In this document: positions 16,330 to 25,833 of the stretch, piece by piece
Layout of the letters: every line of letters starts with the position of its first letter
Position numbering within the stretch: the stretch's first letter is position 1
NCBI GenBank assembly: GCA_041940305.1
Contig: JBGTSJ010000016.1
Span: forward strand, 1 to 64,000
Source: JBGTSJ01 sp041940305
GTDB lineage: Bacteria > Planctomycetota > Planctomycetia > Planctomycetales > Planctomycetaceae
DNA length: 64,000 nucleotides
Reading direction: 5' to 3'
Notes under the pieces: generated by a model
What the model saw: only the letters and a program-made list of their open reading frames with translations
Databases searched by the model: none
Told to the model about the DNA's origin: nothing
Translations under genes and position numbers: made by a program

Positions 16330-16869
16330 TCACGGCTGGTTGTGACGGCGGCGGTCGAGGAAAGACTGCAGCATGATCTGGGCGGCGAGCTTATCGAGAC
16401 GTGCCTTTCTCTGCTTGCGGTTCAGTCCGGCCTCGATCAACAGGTCCTCGGCGACCGCGGTCGTAAACCGTTCGTCGTAATAGGTCACTGGCAATCCCAG
16501 GACATCCTCGACCCAGCTTCCGAATTCCCGGGCTTCGGCCGCTTTGTCGCCCTCCCGGCCGCTCAGGTGCAGTGGTAGCCCAACCACAACTCCCACAACT
16601 CGGTAGTCTTGCGCCAGTTGACGCAGCCAGGCCGCATCGGCCCGTTCTCCGCGGAGCGAATAGTTTTCGCAGGGTGTCGCCAGCGTCTGCTCGGGCGTGG
16701 AGAGGGCGGCGCCGATGCGGCGCGTGCCGAAGTCCAATCCGAGCAGCCTCCCCTCGGCGGGCACCTGGCTGTGTTGGGATGCGGCAGCCGGTGCCGCAGT
16801 CTCGTCACCGCCCGGATCGGCCGCCAATGGCTCGTGCTGCGAGTCGGCATCGTTAGAGGAACTGCTCAT
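16330..16869 (-). CDS. yqgF: putative pre-16S rRNA nuclease / Holliday junction resolvase-like (YqgF)
   Basis: An RNase H-fold protein of 179 residues, needed in other bacteria for maturing the 16S rRNA 5' end. After a 40-residue acidic, low-complexity N-terminal tail, the domain begins LLGLDFGTRRIGAA (first catalytic Asp) and shows VVVGLPLHLSGREGDKA, VTYYDERFTT (second acidic site) and KLAAQIMLQSFLD. The tail is not typical of the family, which averages about 140-150 residues. Its ATG lies inside the end of the upstream manC-like gene (17-bp overlap), pointing to translational coupling. Confidence 0.88.
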   Translation of the reverse strand: MSSSSNDADSQHEPLAADPGGDETAAPAAASQHSQVPAEGRLLGLDFGTRRIGAALSTPEQTLATPCENYSLRGERADAAWLRQLAQDYRVVGVVVGLPLHLSGREGDKAAEAREFGSWVEDVLGLPVTYYDERFTTAVAEDLLIEAGLNRKQRKARLDKLAAQIMLQSFLDRRRHNQP

Positions 16870-17926
16870 GTCCCTGCTCCTGAAGCAGTTCGATCAGCCG
16901 GCGGATGGCAGTCTCGTCGTCCTTGCGGGCCACGAGCGTGGCATCGGGGGTGTGTACGATGACGCAATCCTCGATCCCGATCGTGGCAACGAGGTGATCG
17001 GAGGTGGATCGAATCACGCACCCCTGGGTCCGCACTCCCTGGTGCAGCCCGATGACCGTATTTCCGTGCGCATCGGCGCCGTGCAGCCGGGCCATGGCCT
17101 GCCAACTCCCGACATCGTCCCATGTGAACGGCGCCTCGAGCACCACGCTGCCGGGGTCGCGCTCCAGCACAGCCACGTCAATGGAAACGGACTCGGCCTG
17201 CGGGAACTCCTCGGCCAGCACGGTCTCGTAGCACGGGGTGTCCACGGCGGAGGCGATTCGGTCCAGCACTTCCGCCATACGGGGGCGATGATCCGCGATC
17301 GCGCGGAGGATCCGGCCGGCCCGCCAGACGAAGATGCCGCAGTTCCACAGAAATCGTCCCGACGCCAGATAACGCTCCGCCGTCTCAGCGTCGGGCTTTT
17401 CCCGGAAGGACGCGACGCGATGCGCCGGACCGGCCCCCAGCATTTCGCCTCGTTCAATATAACCGTAGCCGGTGGCCGCATAGCTGGGGCGCACTCCGAA
17501 CAGCACGAGACGCTCGCCGTCGTCTTCAACGAGCCGGACGGCCTGCCGGAGCGCGTCTCGGAACCGTTCGCCGGTTTCAATGACATGGTCGGCCGGCAGC
17601 AGGGCCATGACGGCATCCGGATCGTGCTGCAGGAGGTGCTGCGCCGCCAGTCCTACGCAGGGGCCGGTGTTTCGCGCACACGGTTCGAGCAGCACGTTTC
17701 CGGCCGGGAGGTCCGGCAGTTGTCGGCGCGTTTCATCGGCCAGCCGCTGATTGGTGACAACCCACGTTCTCTCCGGAGGGACCAGCGGTCGACATCGGTC
17801 GCTGGTCTCCTGAAGCAACGTCCGTTCTCCGGTGAGACGGAGAAACTGCTTGGGCCGAGCGCGGCGGCTCTCGGGCCAGAATCGCGTTCCGCTGCCTCCC
17901 GCCATGATCACAACGTGCAACATCAC
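16853..17926 (-). CDS. manC: mannose-1-phosphate guanylyltransferase
   Basis: Makes GDP-mannose from mannose 1-phosphate and GTP, the donor for mannosylated polysaccharides and glycans. The 357-residue product carries the nucleotidyltransferase signature MAGGSGTRFWPESR with PKQFL, LLEPCARNTGPCV, LLPADHVI, GYGYIERGE, SFREKPD and WNCGIFVWRAG. The C-terminal phosphomannose-isomerase half of bifunctional ManC/AlgA is absent. Two consecutive ATG codons start the gene; the second (17923) is equally possible. It overlaps yqgF by 17 bp. Confidence 0.92.
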   Translation of the reverse strand: MMLHVVIMAGGSGTRFWPESRRARPKQFLRLTGERTLLQETSDRCRPLVPPERTWVVTNQRLADETRRQLPDLPAGNVLLEPCARNTGPCVGLAAQHLLQHDPDAVMALLPADHVIETGERFRDALRQAVRLVEDDGERLVLFGVRPSYAATGYGYIERGEMLGAGPAHRVASFREKPDAETAERYLASGRFLWNCGIFVWRAGRILRAIADHRPRMAEVLDRIASAVDTPCYETVLAEEFPQAESVSIDVAVLERDPGSVVLEAPFTWDDVGSWQAMARLHGADAHGNTVIGLHQGVRTQGCVIRSTSDHLVATIGIEDCVIVHTPDATLVARKDDETAIRRLIELLQEQGHEQFL

Positions 17927-18013
17927 CGCCCATGCCCGGTCGAGAATGACTGTTCGGTGCCATTCTAGGCAAGAGCGGGGACGAAACGCACGACGCTTCG
18001 ACGGTAAGTTCGG

Positions 18014-18277
18014 CTAAACCCTGGCGTGCGTGGCGGCGCCTCCGCGGCCGATCAGCAGATAAATGATCGCGCCCACGATCCCGGTAAAGACGATCACCAG
18101 CACCCAGATGATGCGCATCGTGCTGTCCAGCTCGGGGTTCTGAATGGCGTTGATCAATGCCCAGATCCAGACCACCACCGAGACAATCGCCAGAATGACC
18201 ATCACGATCATCATCAGCCCGCCCCCCAGGGCGAGCGCTTCCCCCGCGTCTTGTGCCAGCAGGATCAAGCTGCCCAT
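18014..18277 (-). CDS. small PLDc_N-type membrane protein
   Basis: The 87-residue product has an N-terminal hydrophobic segment (about 17-43, GGGLMMIVMVILAIVSVVVW) and a second one (about 55-78, IIWVLVIVFTGIVGAIIYLL). Between them is NAIQNPELDSTMRIIW. The layout matches the small PLDc_N/immunity-like two-helix family, often of unknown role in the cytoplasmic membrane. A GAGGAGACC ribosome-binding region precedes the ATG. It is about 90 bp upstream of manC in the same direction and could be co-transcribed. Confidence 0.75.
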   Translation of the reverse strand: MGSLILLAQDAGEALALGGGLMMIVMVILAIVSVVVWIWALINAIQNPELDSTMRIIWVLVIVFTGIVGAIIYLLIGRGGAATHARV

Positions 18278-18452
18278 ATTCGGTCTCCTCGTGTACTGCG
18301 TGAGTCAGACCGATTGTGGACCTCAACCGGTTGCGATCCCACGGGGCGGTCCCGCAGAAGGAGATGGGGGAACTTCCCGTCCGACGAATGCTCACGAACC
18401 GCGCGGCCCGATGGGCAGGCGGGAGTCGGGTGCTTTGCACGAACCGGCGCCG

Positions 18453-19184
18453 CTATTCCGACGAGGCGCTCGACCAGATTTCGCGCAGCAGTTCGTACGC
18501 GGCCGGGTCGTGCTGCCGCAGTTCGGCACGGACGAAGGGGTAGAAGTCGTTGGTGCCGAAGTACGCCTCGGTCAGCTCTGCGAAGTACTCCTTGTGGTTT
18601 TCGAGAGCGTAGGCGCGGCGGTTGCGGCCGCTGATGTGGAGCACCTCCTCGTAGATTCCGGACTCACGCGCGGCTTCGTAGGCGGCCTTGATCCGGGACT
18701 CTTCGAAATCGAGATGCTGATCGTGGTAAGCGTGGGCGAGCTCGTGGAGGAGCATGGCGGGTTGGTCATGCGACCAGTTGAGGAAGTTGTCGGCGCGGCA
18801 AATCTCGATAGCTCGCGCCTTGCGGTCGTCGAATCCGTTGTCGCGCAGCCAGGCGGCGGAAGGGTGATAGCAGGCACCGGGGCCCTGGCGGTCATTGTCC
18901 ACCTCGATCCAGATGGGGACAGCCTGCAGCGCAGGGGCGACATCCTCCGGAACGACATGCAGGACCTCGAAGAGCCGTGCCTGCAGCAGAGCCAGGGCGC
19001 GTGAGCCGAGTTCCGCATCGGCGCCGTCGGGCAGCAGGCGATCGTTCACAAGCACCCGCCAGCCTTCGACGGTGCGCTCCGAATACGTGGGAGTGGCGTC
19101 GCCGTCGGCGGACTGCGCGTGATCCAACGGAAGAGCGACGATCAGGAGAGAGAGCAGAGGCAGAGAGCGTCGGACGGAGGACAT
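18453..19184 (-). CDS. secreted zinc-metallopeptidase-like protein
   Basis: The 243-residue product begins with a signal peptide (MSSVRRSLPLLSLLIVALPL, cut near AQSA). The central motif MLLHELAHAYHDQHLDF contains HEXXH with a likely downstream ligand region, and ENHKEYFAELTEAYFG supplies a Glu that could complete a gluzincin-type zinc site. This resembles extracellular metallopeptidase-like domains widespread in planctomycetes; the substrate is unknown. The start was chosen to give a clean signal peptide; the frame is open about 34 codons further upstream. Its neighbours are unrelated small proteins. Confidence 0.72.
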   Translation of the reverse strand: MSSVRRSLPLLSLLIVALPLDHAQSADGDATPTYSERTVEGWRVLVNDRLLPDGADAELGSRALALLQARLFEVLHVVPEDVAPALQAVPIWIEVDNDRQGPGACYHPSAAWLRDNGFDDRKARAIEICRADNFLNWSHDQPAMLLHELAHAYHDQHLDFEESRIKAAYEAARESGIYEEVLHISGRNRRAYALENHKEYFAELTEAYFGTNDFYPFVRAELRQHDPAAYELLREIWSSASSE

Positions 19185-19326
19185 GGGAGCGCCGGTCGCA
19201 TGGTGGAGGGCTGCGGTCATGCAGCGGCATGCTACCGAAAGCGACGTCCGTTTCCGATCCATTCGGAGCGGCCTCGCGGGCTGCACCTCCAGCCCACCGA
19301 CGTCCGCCGGAGCGACGGAAGGCGCG

Positions 19327-19749
19327 TCAGCCGGCCATGAAGTGGAAGCGGAGCCGGTTCACGATGCGGTGCCCGCATTCATTGAACTTCTCGCGCCGCC
19401 AGCCGAGGCCGAGAGGGCGGACGGCAATCTCGACCGTGGCGTTGGCGGGGCGCGAACCGCGGGCCGTTTCGGGGCGATAGGTTTGATCGCGGCGAATCTG
19501 CAGCGTGACCTCGAGGGGATCGTGGCCGGAGATGCCGTGCCAGAAACGGGTCAGGCGGGCATGGCCGATCTTGAGGCGGTAGCAGTCCTCGCTGACATCG
19601 AGCAGTTCGGCGTTCTGGTCCTCGATGAAGCCGCAGAGCTTGAGCATCAGTGTGTTGCCGACGTCGCAGGCTGTGAGCGAGTGCGTGATCAGGAACGGAC
19701 CACGGGGCGCCGGGGGAGCAGAGGCGGAGTCGAAGCGAAGATCGGCCAT
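19327..19749 (-). CDS. hypothetical protein, 140 residues
   Basis: It starts MADLRFDSASAPPAPRG. The body has FLITHSLTACDVGNTLMLKLCG, then beta-type segments (YRLKIGHARLTRFW, LEVTLQIRRD, ATVEIAVRPLG), and ends FNECGHRIVNRLRFHFMAG. It has no signal peptide, no membrane segment and no known motif, but the even mix of residue types suggests a folded cytoplasmic protein. The start was placed at the ATG before the compositionally normal part. It is divergent from the TolB-like gene at 19976. Confidence 0.6.
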   Translation of the reverse strand: MADLRFDSASAPPAPRGPFLITHSLTACDVGNTLMLKLCGFIEDQNAELLDVSEDCYRLKIGHARLTRFWHGISGHDPLEVTLQIRRDQTYRPETARGSRPANATVEIAVRPLGLGWRREKFNECGHRIVNRLRFHFMAG

Positions 19750-19975
19750 CGGTAGGTCTTTGCGAGTTCGATTCGGTGACGTGTGACGACTGGGCGATTT
19801 GCATGCCAGTGGCTTGAGGAAACCGGGCTCGTGCCGGAAGCTGTGGAGCAGTTTCAAATTGCGCAAGGCGTTGGTGTCGCGTGATGCGATTCGGCGACAT
19901 GATGCGTGTTGCCGTTTCGCACCATTGAGAGGGTGCGGAGAATCGTTGAATGCCGTGACCGGGGAGCAGCATGCC

Positions 19976-21241
19976 ATGACAGGATTTCAATTGCGTTTCG
20001 GCTGGAACCGATATGTGAAATGGGAGATTGCGGGGGCCTGCTGGCTGCTGGCGTGGCTGACGGTCGCACGGGCCGATGCGAGTTCACCGGAATGCGCGCT
20101 GGACGCCGCCGAAAGTGAGCCGCACATCGGCTACACGGAGCTGGACACGAACCGCCCAGGGGGAAGGCACGCGAATATCCGGACGTCGCGGGCGAACGTG
20201 GTCCGGCGGGACGGGAGCGGACGGCGGGAACTGGCGGGAGACCTGGTGGACGGCGAGGATGTCTGGACGCAGTTCGCCGGATGGTCGCCGGATGGCAGGA
20301 CTGCCGTCGTAGCGCGCGGCTGGCAGGATCCCGAGAACGCTCAATGGGAAGAAGAACATCGCACGTTCCGGATGGAGCCGGGAAGATGGCTGCTGGACTG
20401 CTTTCTCGTCGACCTGGCCACGGGAGAGTCCACCAACATCACCGCCGTCGACCGGGTGAGCCATTACAATGGCGGATTGTTCTTTCTGCCCCGCGACGAG
20501 GGTTTCGGTTTCACGGCCCTGATCGGGAGCGAGTCGGCGCCGTTCCTGATGGACGCCGACGGGCGGAACAAGCGGGACGTCTCCGGCGAGGGGAGCGGAT
20601 TCGCGTACGGTTTCAGCGCATCACCGAACGGCGAACGGATCTGCTACCACGAGAACTACCAGGTGTATATCGCTAACAGGGATGGAACGGAGCGGACTCA
20701 CGTTGCGACCGGTCATCCGTTCGACTTCGCGCCTCGATGGTCGCCCGATGGGGAATGGGTGCTGTTCGTGAGCGGCCGGCACGGCAACAGCGATCCCTAC
20801 ATTGTTCGCGGGGACGGATCGGGTCTCCGAAAGCTCGCTGATCTGAACGACTACCAGGGCTGGATTGCGTTCCTGGATGTGGCCGACTTCCACGATGGGA
20901 GCAGCGACCTGCCGGTGTGGAGTCCGGACGGGGAGTCCGTGTTCTACACGGCGCAGGCGGGGGAGAGCGTGGAACTGTTCGAGACGACGCTGGCGGGCGA
21001 GACACGACAATTGACGGAGTCGAAAGCGGGTACGCTGCACTATCATCCGACCCCTTCGCCGGATGGAGAGTGGCTGCTGTATGGATCGCAACGGGAGGGG
21101 GTCCGGCAGTTGTTCGTCCGGAATGTGGCGGACGGAAGCGAGACGCAGATTACCAGTCTGGAGACGGGCCGAGCTGCGATGTGGCCGCACTGGCGTCCGC
21201 AGGCGCCGGAAGGTTCAACGCCGCCGTTGGCTCCCCGCTAG
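19976..21241 (+). CDS. secreted TolB/WD40-like beta-propeller protein
   Basis: The 421-residue product begins with a hydrophobic signal segment (VKWEIAGACWLLAWLTVARA, residues about 14-33). Repeats of the PD40/TolB type follow: WSPDGRTAVVA, ASPNGERICYHENYQVYIANRDG, PRWSPDGEWVLFVSGRHG, WSPDGESVFYTAQAG and PSPDGEWLLYGSQREG. They form a six- to seven-bladed propeller. Such proteins are usually periplasmic and bind partners or glycans. The ATG at 19976 has GGGGAG nine bases upstream. The next gene starts 50 bp downstream in the same direction. Confidence 0.82.
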   Translation: MTGFQLRFGWNRYVKWEIAGACWLLAWLTVARADASSPECALDAAESEPHIGYTELDTNRPGGRHANIRTSRANVVRRDGSGRRELAGDLVDGEDVWTQFAGWSPDGRTAVVARGWQDPENAQWEEEHRTFRMEPGRWLLDCFLVDLATGESTNITAVDRVSHYNGGLFFLPRDEGFGFTALIGSESAPFLMDADGRNKRDVSGEGSGFAYGFSASPNGERICYHENYQVYIANRDGTERTHVATGHPFDFAPRWSPDGEWVLFVSGRHGNSDPYIVRGDGSGLRKLADLNDYQGWIAFLDVADFHDGSSDLPVWSPDGESVFYTAQAGESVELFETTLAGETRQLTESKAGTLHYHPTPSPDGEWLLYGSQREGVRQLFVRNVADGSETQITSLETGRAAMWPHWRPQAPEGSTPPLAPR

Positions 21242-21291
21242 ACGGTGGTTAGGATGGGGTTGTTCCGGGTGTCAGCGAGACGAACGCAACG

Positions 21292-23283
21292 ATGACGACT
21301 GCCGAAGCGCTCGATGATCTGCGGTCGCGGGTGATGTCCGATTATGCCATCCTGCTGCTGCGCACGTACGAGGAGACGCGTTGGGAGAATGAGCTGGCCG
21401 ACCTGGCGCTGGAACTGGAGCGGGGGCTGGTGGTCTGGTCGGTGACGAGCGGGCCGCAACCGGCGCTGCGCAGCGACGGGAACGGGCGTCCGGACGCGCT
21501 GGGGTTCCTGGAACAGGTGGAGCAGTATCCGCCGGACCATCTCTTTCTGCTGAAGGACCTGCATCCCCATCTGGCCGATGCGCGCGTCGTGCGCAAGCTG
21601 CGGGATATGGTGCCCGGCCTGCAGCGCGAGAACAAGTCGCTGCTGATGATGGGGCCGGTGGACGATGTACCGCTGGAACTGATCAAGGACGTGTCGATAG
21701 TCGAGCTGCCGCTGCCGGGAATTGAAGAGATGCGGCGCGAACTCGCGGACGTGCTGGCGGGACGGGACGGGTTCGGGCCGCTGGAGGTGGACGCGAAGCA
21801 GGAGGAGCATCTGCTGAACGCGGTGCTGGGACTGACCGCTCAGGAGGCGCGGAAGGCGTTCTCGCGGGCGCTGCAGGGGCAGGAGGAAATCAGCGACGAA
21901 GTCTACGTGGCCCTCGTCGCCGAGAAGCGGCAGATGGTGCAGGGATCGGACCTGCTGGAGTTCTTCGACCTCGACGAGAGCGTCGACGACATCGGTGGGC
22001 TGGACGGTCTCAAGGAGTGGATTGCGCAGCGATCGGAGGCGTTCAGCGTCGATGCGCAGGAGCGCGGCATCAGCAATCCCAAGGGCGTGCTGCTCGTCGG
22101 CGTGCAGGGTTGCGGAAAGAGCTTGAGCGCCAAAGCGATCGCGCGGCTGCTGGGATTTCCGCTGGTGCGGCTGGACCTGTCGAACCTGCTCGAATCGGCG
22201 CGGGGGAGTTCGGAACAGAATCTGCGTGACGTGCTGCGAGTGATGGAAACGATCGCGCCGAGCGTGTTGTGGATGGAGGAAATCGACAAGGCGTTCGCGG
22301 GTTTCGATGACGAAGCCAGCACCGATGCCACGATGTCGCGCATCTTCGGGCGATTCCTGACCTGGCTGCAGGAACACAAGGAGCCGGTGTTCGTGGTGGC
22401 GACGGCAAACAACGTGTCGCACCTGCCCCCCGAACTGCTGCGGCGCGGCCGCTTCGACGAGTTGTTTTTCGTGGACCTGCCGAACTACTACGAGCGAAAG
22501 TCCATTTTCGAGATTCACCTCAAACGGCGGGGCTGGAAGCCGGACAAGTTCGACATGGAGGAACTGTCGAACAAAACGGAGGGGTACAGCGGCGCGGAAA
22601 TCGAGACCATCGTGAACTCCGCGGTGATCGAGTCGTACAGCCAGGGACGATTGCTGACGCAGAAGGACCTGCTGGATGCGCGCGACCTGACGGTGCCGCT
22701 GTCGGTAACGATGGAGGACAAGATCTTCGACCTGCGGGAATGGGCCCGCACGCGCTGCCGACCGGCGACTCCGGATAGCCGCGTCATCCAGGTGATGGAG
22801 GAGGAGGAGCGGCGCGGAGAGACGCATGTCGCAGACGGCGCCGGACTGACGCCGCAGCATCGCTGGAAGGAACTGGCAGAGGCCGGCCAGCTGGATGCGG
22901 CATTCGTCGAGTACGTGCGGTATCGTGAAGCAGTTCCCTTTAATCGGCTGGAGGACGACTTCGGCTCGTACCTGGAGACGGCCGGTGAATACGGCCTCGT
23001 CCTCAAGCACGACCCGCGGATCGTGCTCTGGACGCGGATCAGCCGGGACTTCGCAGATCTGATCGCCAAGTTTGTCGAGGGGAAGCGGCTGTACCTAAAC
23101 CCAGGAGCTTCGGCCGCCTACGGCGACGGCCGGCGGCTGTCGCTGACCTCACTCGACTCGTTGCCTGAAGAGAAGCTGGAGAAGCCGGCATGGCTGCCGA
23201 CGACGCTGCGCCTCATTCCTCCGCCGGAGGGAAGCGCCAAGTACTCGCGCGTGGCACGAATCCGGATGGGCAAGTCGGGGTGA
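21292..23283 (+). CDS. AAA+ ATPase, Ycf46-like, with C-terminal extension
   Basis: A 663-residue ATPase. Residues about 1-230 match the N-terminal part of Ycf46-type proteins (LFLLKDLHPHL, LQRENKSLLMMG, VVELPLPG). The AAA+ core follows: Walker A GVQGCGKSLSAKAIA, Walker B VLWMEEIDKAF, sensor 1 VVATANNVSHLP, and arginine fingers in LLRRGRFDELFFVDLP. The second AAA subdomain shows TEGYSGAEIETIV. About 180 further residues carry no recognised domain (including GLTPQHRWKELAEAGQLD). Ycf46 proteins are linked to CO2-use regulation in cyanobacteria; here the role is unknown. Its TGA overlaps the GTG start of the next gene by 4 bp. Confidence 0.85.
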   Translation: MTTAEALDDLRSRVMSDYAILLLRTYEETRWENELADLALELERGLVVWSVTSGPQPALRSDGNGRPDALGFLEQVEQYPPDHLFLLKDLHPHLADARVVRKLRDMVPGLQRENKSLLMMGPVDDVPLELIKDVSIVELPLPGIEEMRRELADVLAGRDGFGPLEVDAKQEEHLLNAVLGLTAQEARKAFSRALQGQEEISDEVYVALVAEKRQMVQGSDLLEFFDLDESVDDIGGLDGLKEWIAQRSEAFSVDAQERGISNPKGVLLVGVQGCGKSLSAKAIARLLGFPLVRLDLSNLLESARGSSEQNLRDVLRVMETIAPSVLWMEEIDKAFAGFDDEASTDATMSRIFGRFLTWLQEHKEPVFVVATANNVSHLPPELLRRGRFDELFFVDLPNYYERKSIFEIHLKRRGWKPDKFDMEELSNKTEGYSGAEIETIVNSAVIESYSQGRLLTQKDLLDARDLTVPLSVTMEDKIFDLREWARTRCRPATPDSRVIQVMEEEERRGETHVADGAGLTPQHRWKELAEAGQLDAAFVEYVRYREAVPFNRLEDDFGSYLETAGEYGLVLKHDPRIVLWTRISRDFADLIAKFVEGKRLYLNPGASAAYGDGRRLSLTSLDSLPEEKLEKPAWLPTTLRLIPPPEGSAKYSRVARIRMGKSG

Positions 23284-24230
23284 AGCGGACGGAACCGATC
23301 GGGCGGCGATTTCTGCGCGGGGCCTTGCGACTGGCGACGTGGCTGCTGATCGCCGGACTGTTGCTGCGGTTGACCGTTCGGGACCTGATTCCTCTGCTCT
23401 CGGCGCTGTATTACGCGCTGCCGTACGGCATTCTCACGGCGATGGCGGCGGTGGTGACCATTGCCGCATGGAGACGGCGCAATCGGTTGCACGCGGGGTA
23501 TTGGGGAATCGTGCTGGGCTTTGTGGCGGTGTCCTGGTATGCGGCCGACTGGCGGACGCCGGTGCGTCCGCTGCCTCGACATGCGAAGCCGATTCGCGTG
23601 CTGTGCTGGAACGTCTGCCGCGGTTTCGCCGGGTGGGAGAATATCGCGGCAGAACTCTCGCAGTACGACGCGGACGTCATCGTGCTGATTGAAGCAGGCG
23701 AGCCGAGCGAGCCGATGCGGGAACTCTGGCAGCAGTATTGTCCCGGGTACGACGTATCGCTGCTGGGGGGCGGGATGGTTTGCCTGGTGCGCGGTCAAAG
23801 CGGGGACGCGACGGCGCCGGCAGTCGACGGGAAGACTCAATTGCGACAGCTGGATTTGACTGTGGCGGAGCAGTTGCTGACATGTCTGGTGGTCGATGCA
23901 AACTCCAGCCCGTTCTACCGGCGCAGCGGTCCGCTGGCGGTGATTGCAGAGATCGCCGAAGACACGGCGGACCGGCCGCTGCTGGTGTTGGGGGACTTCA
24001 ATACGCCGCTGGATTCCGTGCACCTCGGTCCGCTGCGGCGCGGGCATTCGAATGCGTATGAGGAGTCCGGGACCGGATACCGGCCCACCTGGCCGGCGCC
24101 GGTTCCTGTGTTGTCGCTGGACCAGGTGTGGGGGAATCGCCACGTGCGATTTGACAGTTGCCGACACGCGTGGAGCTCGTGCTCGGACCACCGGCCGGTT
24201 GTAGCGGAGGTGACGGTGTTGCCGGACTAG
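23280..24230 (+). CDS. membrane-anchored endonuclease/exonuclease/phosphatase (EEP) protein
   Basis: The 316-residue product has two to three hydrophobic segments within about residues 12-85, then an EEP domain. The domain begins IRVLCWNVCRGFAGW and shows VIVLIEAG (metal-binding Glu), LLVLGDFNTPLDS (catalytic Asp/Asn) and a terminal SDHRPVVAEV (catalytic Asp/His). This family cleaves phosphodiester bonds in nucleic acids or in inositol and sphingolipid substrates. The GTG at 23280 sits in a GTGA overlap with the AAA+ gene, so translation of the two is probably coupled. The domain faces the side reached after an odd or even number of helices, which I cannot settle. Confidence 0.83.
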   Translation: MKRTEPIGRRFLRGALRLATWLLIAGLLLRLTVRDLIPLLSALYYALPYGILTAMAAVVTIAAWRRRNRLHAGYWGIVLGFVAVSWYAADWRTPVRPLPRHAKPIRVLCWNVCRGFAGWENIAAELSQYDADVIVLIEAGEPSEPMRELWQQYCPGYDVSLLGGGMVCLVRGQSGDATAPAVDGKTQLRQLDLTVAEQLLTCLVVDANSSPFYRRSGPLAVIAEIAEDTADRPLLVLGDFNTPLDSVHLGPLRRGHSNAYEESGTGYRPTWPAPVPVLSLDQVWGNRHVRFDSCRHAWSSCSDHRPVVAEVTVLPD

Positions 24231-24447
24231 TCGGTCGTCCGATCGCGTTGGCTGTCAAATTGAGCGCGGTCCGATGGGCGAATTCGTCCACTCAAACATG
24301 TTGCCGGGTCGCAACAACGAGGATTGGACTAGATTCTAACGGCGAGGTGCAGGGACGCAGCGGAACCCCGCCGCCGCCGCGCCTGTCGATCGGAGACGGC
24401 CTCCGCCGCGCACACTCCGTTCTCACGCTTTGTGCAGTTGTAAGCCC

Positions 24448-25173
24448 GTGCCCAACAACGAACGAGTCACCGAAGCGCTCGACCTGCTGACGGAGGGACT
24501 GGCTCCCTACGTCGAGCAGCGGTTGAAGTCGGTGTATCGTGACGACTGGGTGCGGAGCGCTTCGGGCAGTTTTCGCGACGACCGGACCCGGTCGAACGGG
24601 AACCACGTGGACTGGGACGCCCACTCGCTGCTGACGGTGATGTGGGACCAGTGGAACTCGGTGTTCCGCAGAGAACTCGGACATTACGAACGGAGCATGG
24701 TCAGCGAGTTGCGGGAGTTCCGCAACCGCTGGGCTCATCAGCACGAGTTTGACTTCAACGACGCGTACCGCATTCACGACAGCGTGCGGCGGCTGCTGAC
24801 GGCCGTCAAAGCGGCCAATGCCGAGGATGTGGCGCGGCGGCAGCGGGAGCTGATCGAATCGCACGTGGCGGAGGAAGTCAACACGCAGATTCAGCGGACG
24901 GCGTTCCACCGCAACAAGTTCTGGGTGATCGGCATTTACGTGCTGTGCATCGCGTTCCTGATCTGGAACATGCTGGCGAACATTGACGAGGCGCGGGAAG
25001 GAAAAACCGTCGCCACGGCGCTGGCGTCCGTGCTGGTCCTGACGCTCGTGTACCTGGTGTACCGGCAGTTCAAGATGGAAGCGCCGCTGCTGTACGGCCC
25101 GCGCGAATGTCCGAAGTGCCACAAGATCATCTACCGAACGACGTGCCCGTATTGCGGGCCGCGCGGGGAGTGA
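24448..25173 (+). CDS. HEPN (Swt1-like) membrane protein with C-terminal zinc ribbon
   Basis: A 241-residue protein with three parts. Residues about 1-130 are helical and resemble the Swt1-type HEPN domain: EALDLLTEGLAPYVEQRL, WDAHSLLTVMWDQW and LREFRNRWAHQHEF. The last contains the R-x4-H motif of HEPN ribonucleases. Two membrane helices follow at about 160-178 and 188-208 (FWVIGIYVLCIAFLIW, ALASVLVLTLVYLVY). The C-terminal tail has CPKCHKIIYRTTCPYC, a zinc ribbon. The start was taken as GTG (VPNNERV); no ribosome-binding site supports it strongly. It lies 217 bp after the EEP gene, same strand. HEPN and ribbon are both predicted cytoplasmic. Confidence 0.75.
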   Translation: MPNNERVTEALDLLTEGLAPYVEQRLKSVYRDDWVRSASGSFRDDRTRSNGNHVDWDAHSLLTVMWDQWNSVFRRELGHYERSMVSELREFRNRWAHQHEFDFNDAYRIHDSVRRLLTAVKAANAEDVARRQRELIESHVAEEVNTQIQRTAFHRNKFWVIGIYVLCIAFLIWNMLANIDEAREGKTVATALASVLVLTLVYLVYRQFKMEAPLLYGPRECPKCHKIIYRTTCPYCGPRGE

Positions 25174-25290
25174 TCGTTTAGCAGGGTCTGCGACGATGGT
25201 TTCTTTCATCGTCGGTCATTCGCTGCCGCCGGGGTTCTGCTATACTCCGGGCGACCGACTGATCGCCGCTGAATTACCAAGTTGACTGCC

Positions 25291-25764
<474 letters not shown>

Positions 25765-25833
25765 GCGGATGTGTATTCCTTTGCGGCGGCGGGGTTGAAT
25801 CTCGCCGCTTGATTCTTTGTTGGCGCTTGAGAC

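Noticed and set aside
21238..23010. 590-codon open frame on the minus strand
   Set aside because: It is the antisense image of the AAA+ ATPase gene, with an Arg/His/Gln-rich product and no motifs.
23118..24191. 357-codon open frame on the minus strand
   Set aside because: Antisense to the AAA+ end and the EEP gene, rich in His/Arg/Pro, without domain.
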